NCBI GenBank assembly: GCA_963829135.1
Contig: CAWHHO010000002.1
Span: forward strand, 1 to 64,000
Direction: 5' to 3'
DNA: 64,000 nt
From: Kumtagia sp963829135
GTDB lineage: Bacteria > Pseudomonadota > Alphaproteobacteria > Rhizobiales > Rhizobiaceae
Of this stretch, positions 63,846-64,000 are shown piece by piece; position 1 is the first letter of the stretch, and each line of letters starts with the position of its first letter. The notes under the pieces are model-generated. The model did not search any database and had not been told where the DNA came from. It saw only the letters and a program-made list of their open reading frames with translations. Both the position numbers and the translations under genes were made by a program.

Positions 63846-64000
63846 GGAATGTTTCCAGTATGATGCAGCAGTGCCGTCGAGCTTATTCGCTCGCGGCGGC
63901 GCTGCCAATGCCTTGCACCGCTGCCGTCGCCGATGGGCCAGCCGGTGTAACCAGCTTTGGGGCGCCTCAGGGCTACGCTATCCCTGCGGCTCAGCATCCG
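63846..64000. other. Upstream region at window edge
   Basis: 155 bases upstream of the dehydrogenase. No gene recognised; only a short minus-strand frame without motifs. It should contain the dehydrogenase promoter or the end of an operon partner outside the window. Confidence 0.35.

Overview
The window is GC-rich, almost fully coding alphaproteobacterial chromosome. The best fit is Mesorhizobium or a close relative in the Rhizobiales. The evidence is gene content (two DUF2934 proteins, Ku, GlxA-type regulator, ABC-based amino-sugar catabolism), RIME-like palindromic intergenic repeats and candidate general-stress (GGAAC) promoters. No rRNA, tRNA, CRISPR, phage or intact insertion sequence was seen. 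The assignment comes from reading the sequence, not from a database search.

Layout. (1) 0.6-4.5 kb: a tandem-cyclase/ATPase protein built like mammalian soluble adenylyl cyclase. (2) 4.5-9.1 kb, minus strand: a tight three-gene cassette (TPP enzyme, FAD amine oxidase, KAS III-like protein without the expected cysteine), divergent from (3) a large autotransporter (9.45-12.3 kb). (4) 12.4-25.8 kb: a stress-flavoured accessory region of small genes (NepR-like peptide, RHH protein, lipoprotein, two DUF2934 proteins, GGDEF cyclase, Ku, PRC-barrel) with UvrD-like helicase, YihY/BrkB, a NarL-type two-component pair and a Gly/Ser-rich secreted protein. Several of these genes lie just downstream of the same GGAAC-N16-AGTT motif. 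(5) 26.1-31.5 kb: argB, a lineage-specific paralogue, sterol-desaturase-family protein, ALDH7 dehydrogenase, rpe. (6) 31.6-42.6 kb: an amino-sugar (GlcNAc/MurNAc) locus: nagK-gntR-SIS-nagA on the minus strand, and a MurQ-like etherase, ABC transporter, secreted protein and Gfo/Idh/MocA oxidoreductase on the plus strand. They diverge from one intergenic region with two mirror-image TGGTATT pairs. (7) 42.7-49.0 kb: DMT transporter, PcaD-like hydrolase, broken fructose-6-P aldolase, and a methyltransferase/DUF1295 lipid cluster. (8) 49.2-53.9 kb: M24 hydrolase, isochorismatase-family hydrolase, Tat-exported binding protein and esterase in one minus-strand run. (9) 54.1-63.9 kb: second paralogue, GlxA-type regulator, msrB, an RND efflux operon split by a MITE, a broken ChaA-like exchanger, and a polyol dehydrogenase.

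Notable points: two 270-bp MITE copies, each inserted at a TAG stop codon in an AACTAG context; an RND pump gene with six single-base insertions, immediately downstream of one MITE; further frameshifts in murQ, fsa and chaA that are either real decay or base-call errors; and the unassigned TPP/amine oxidase/KAS III cassette as the best candidate for an undescribed pathway.
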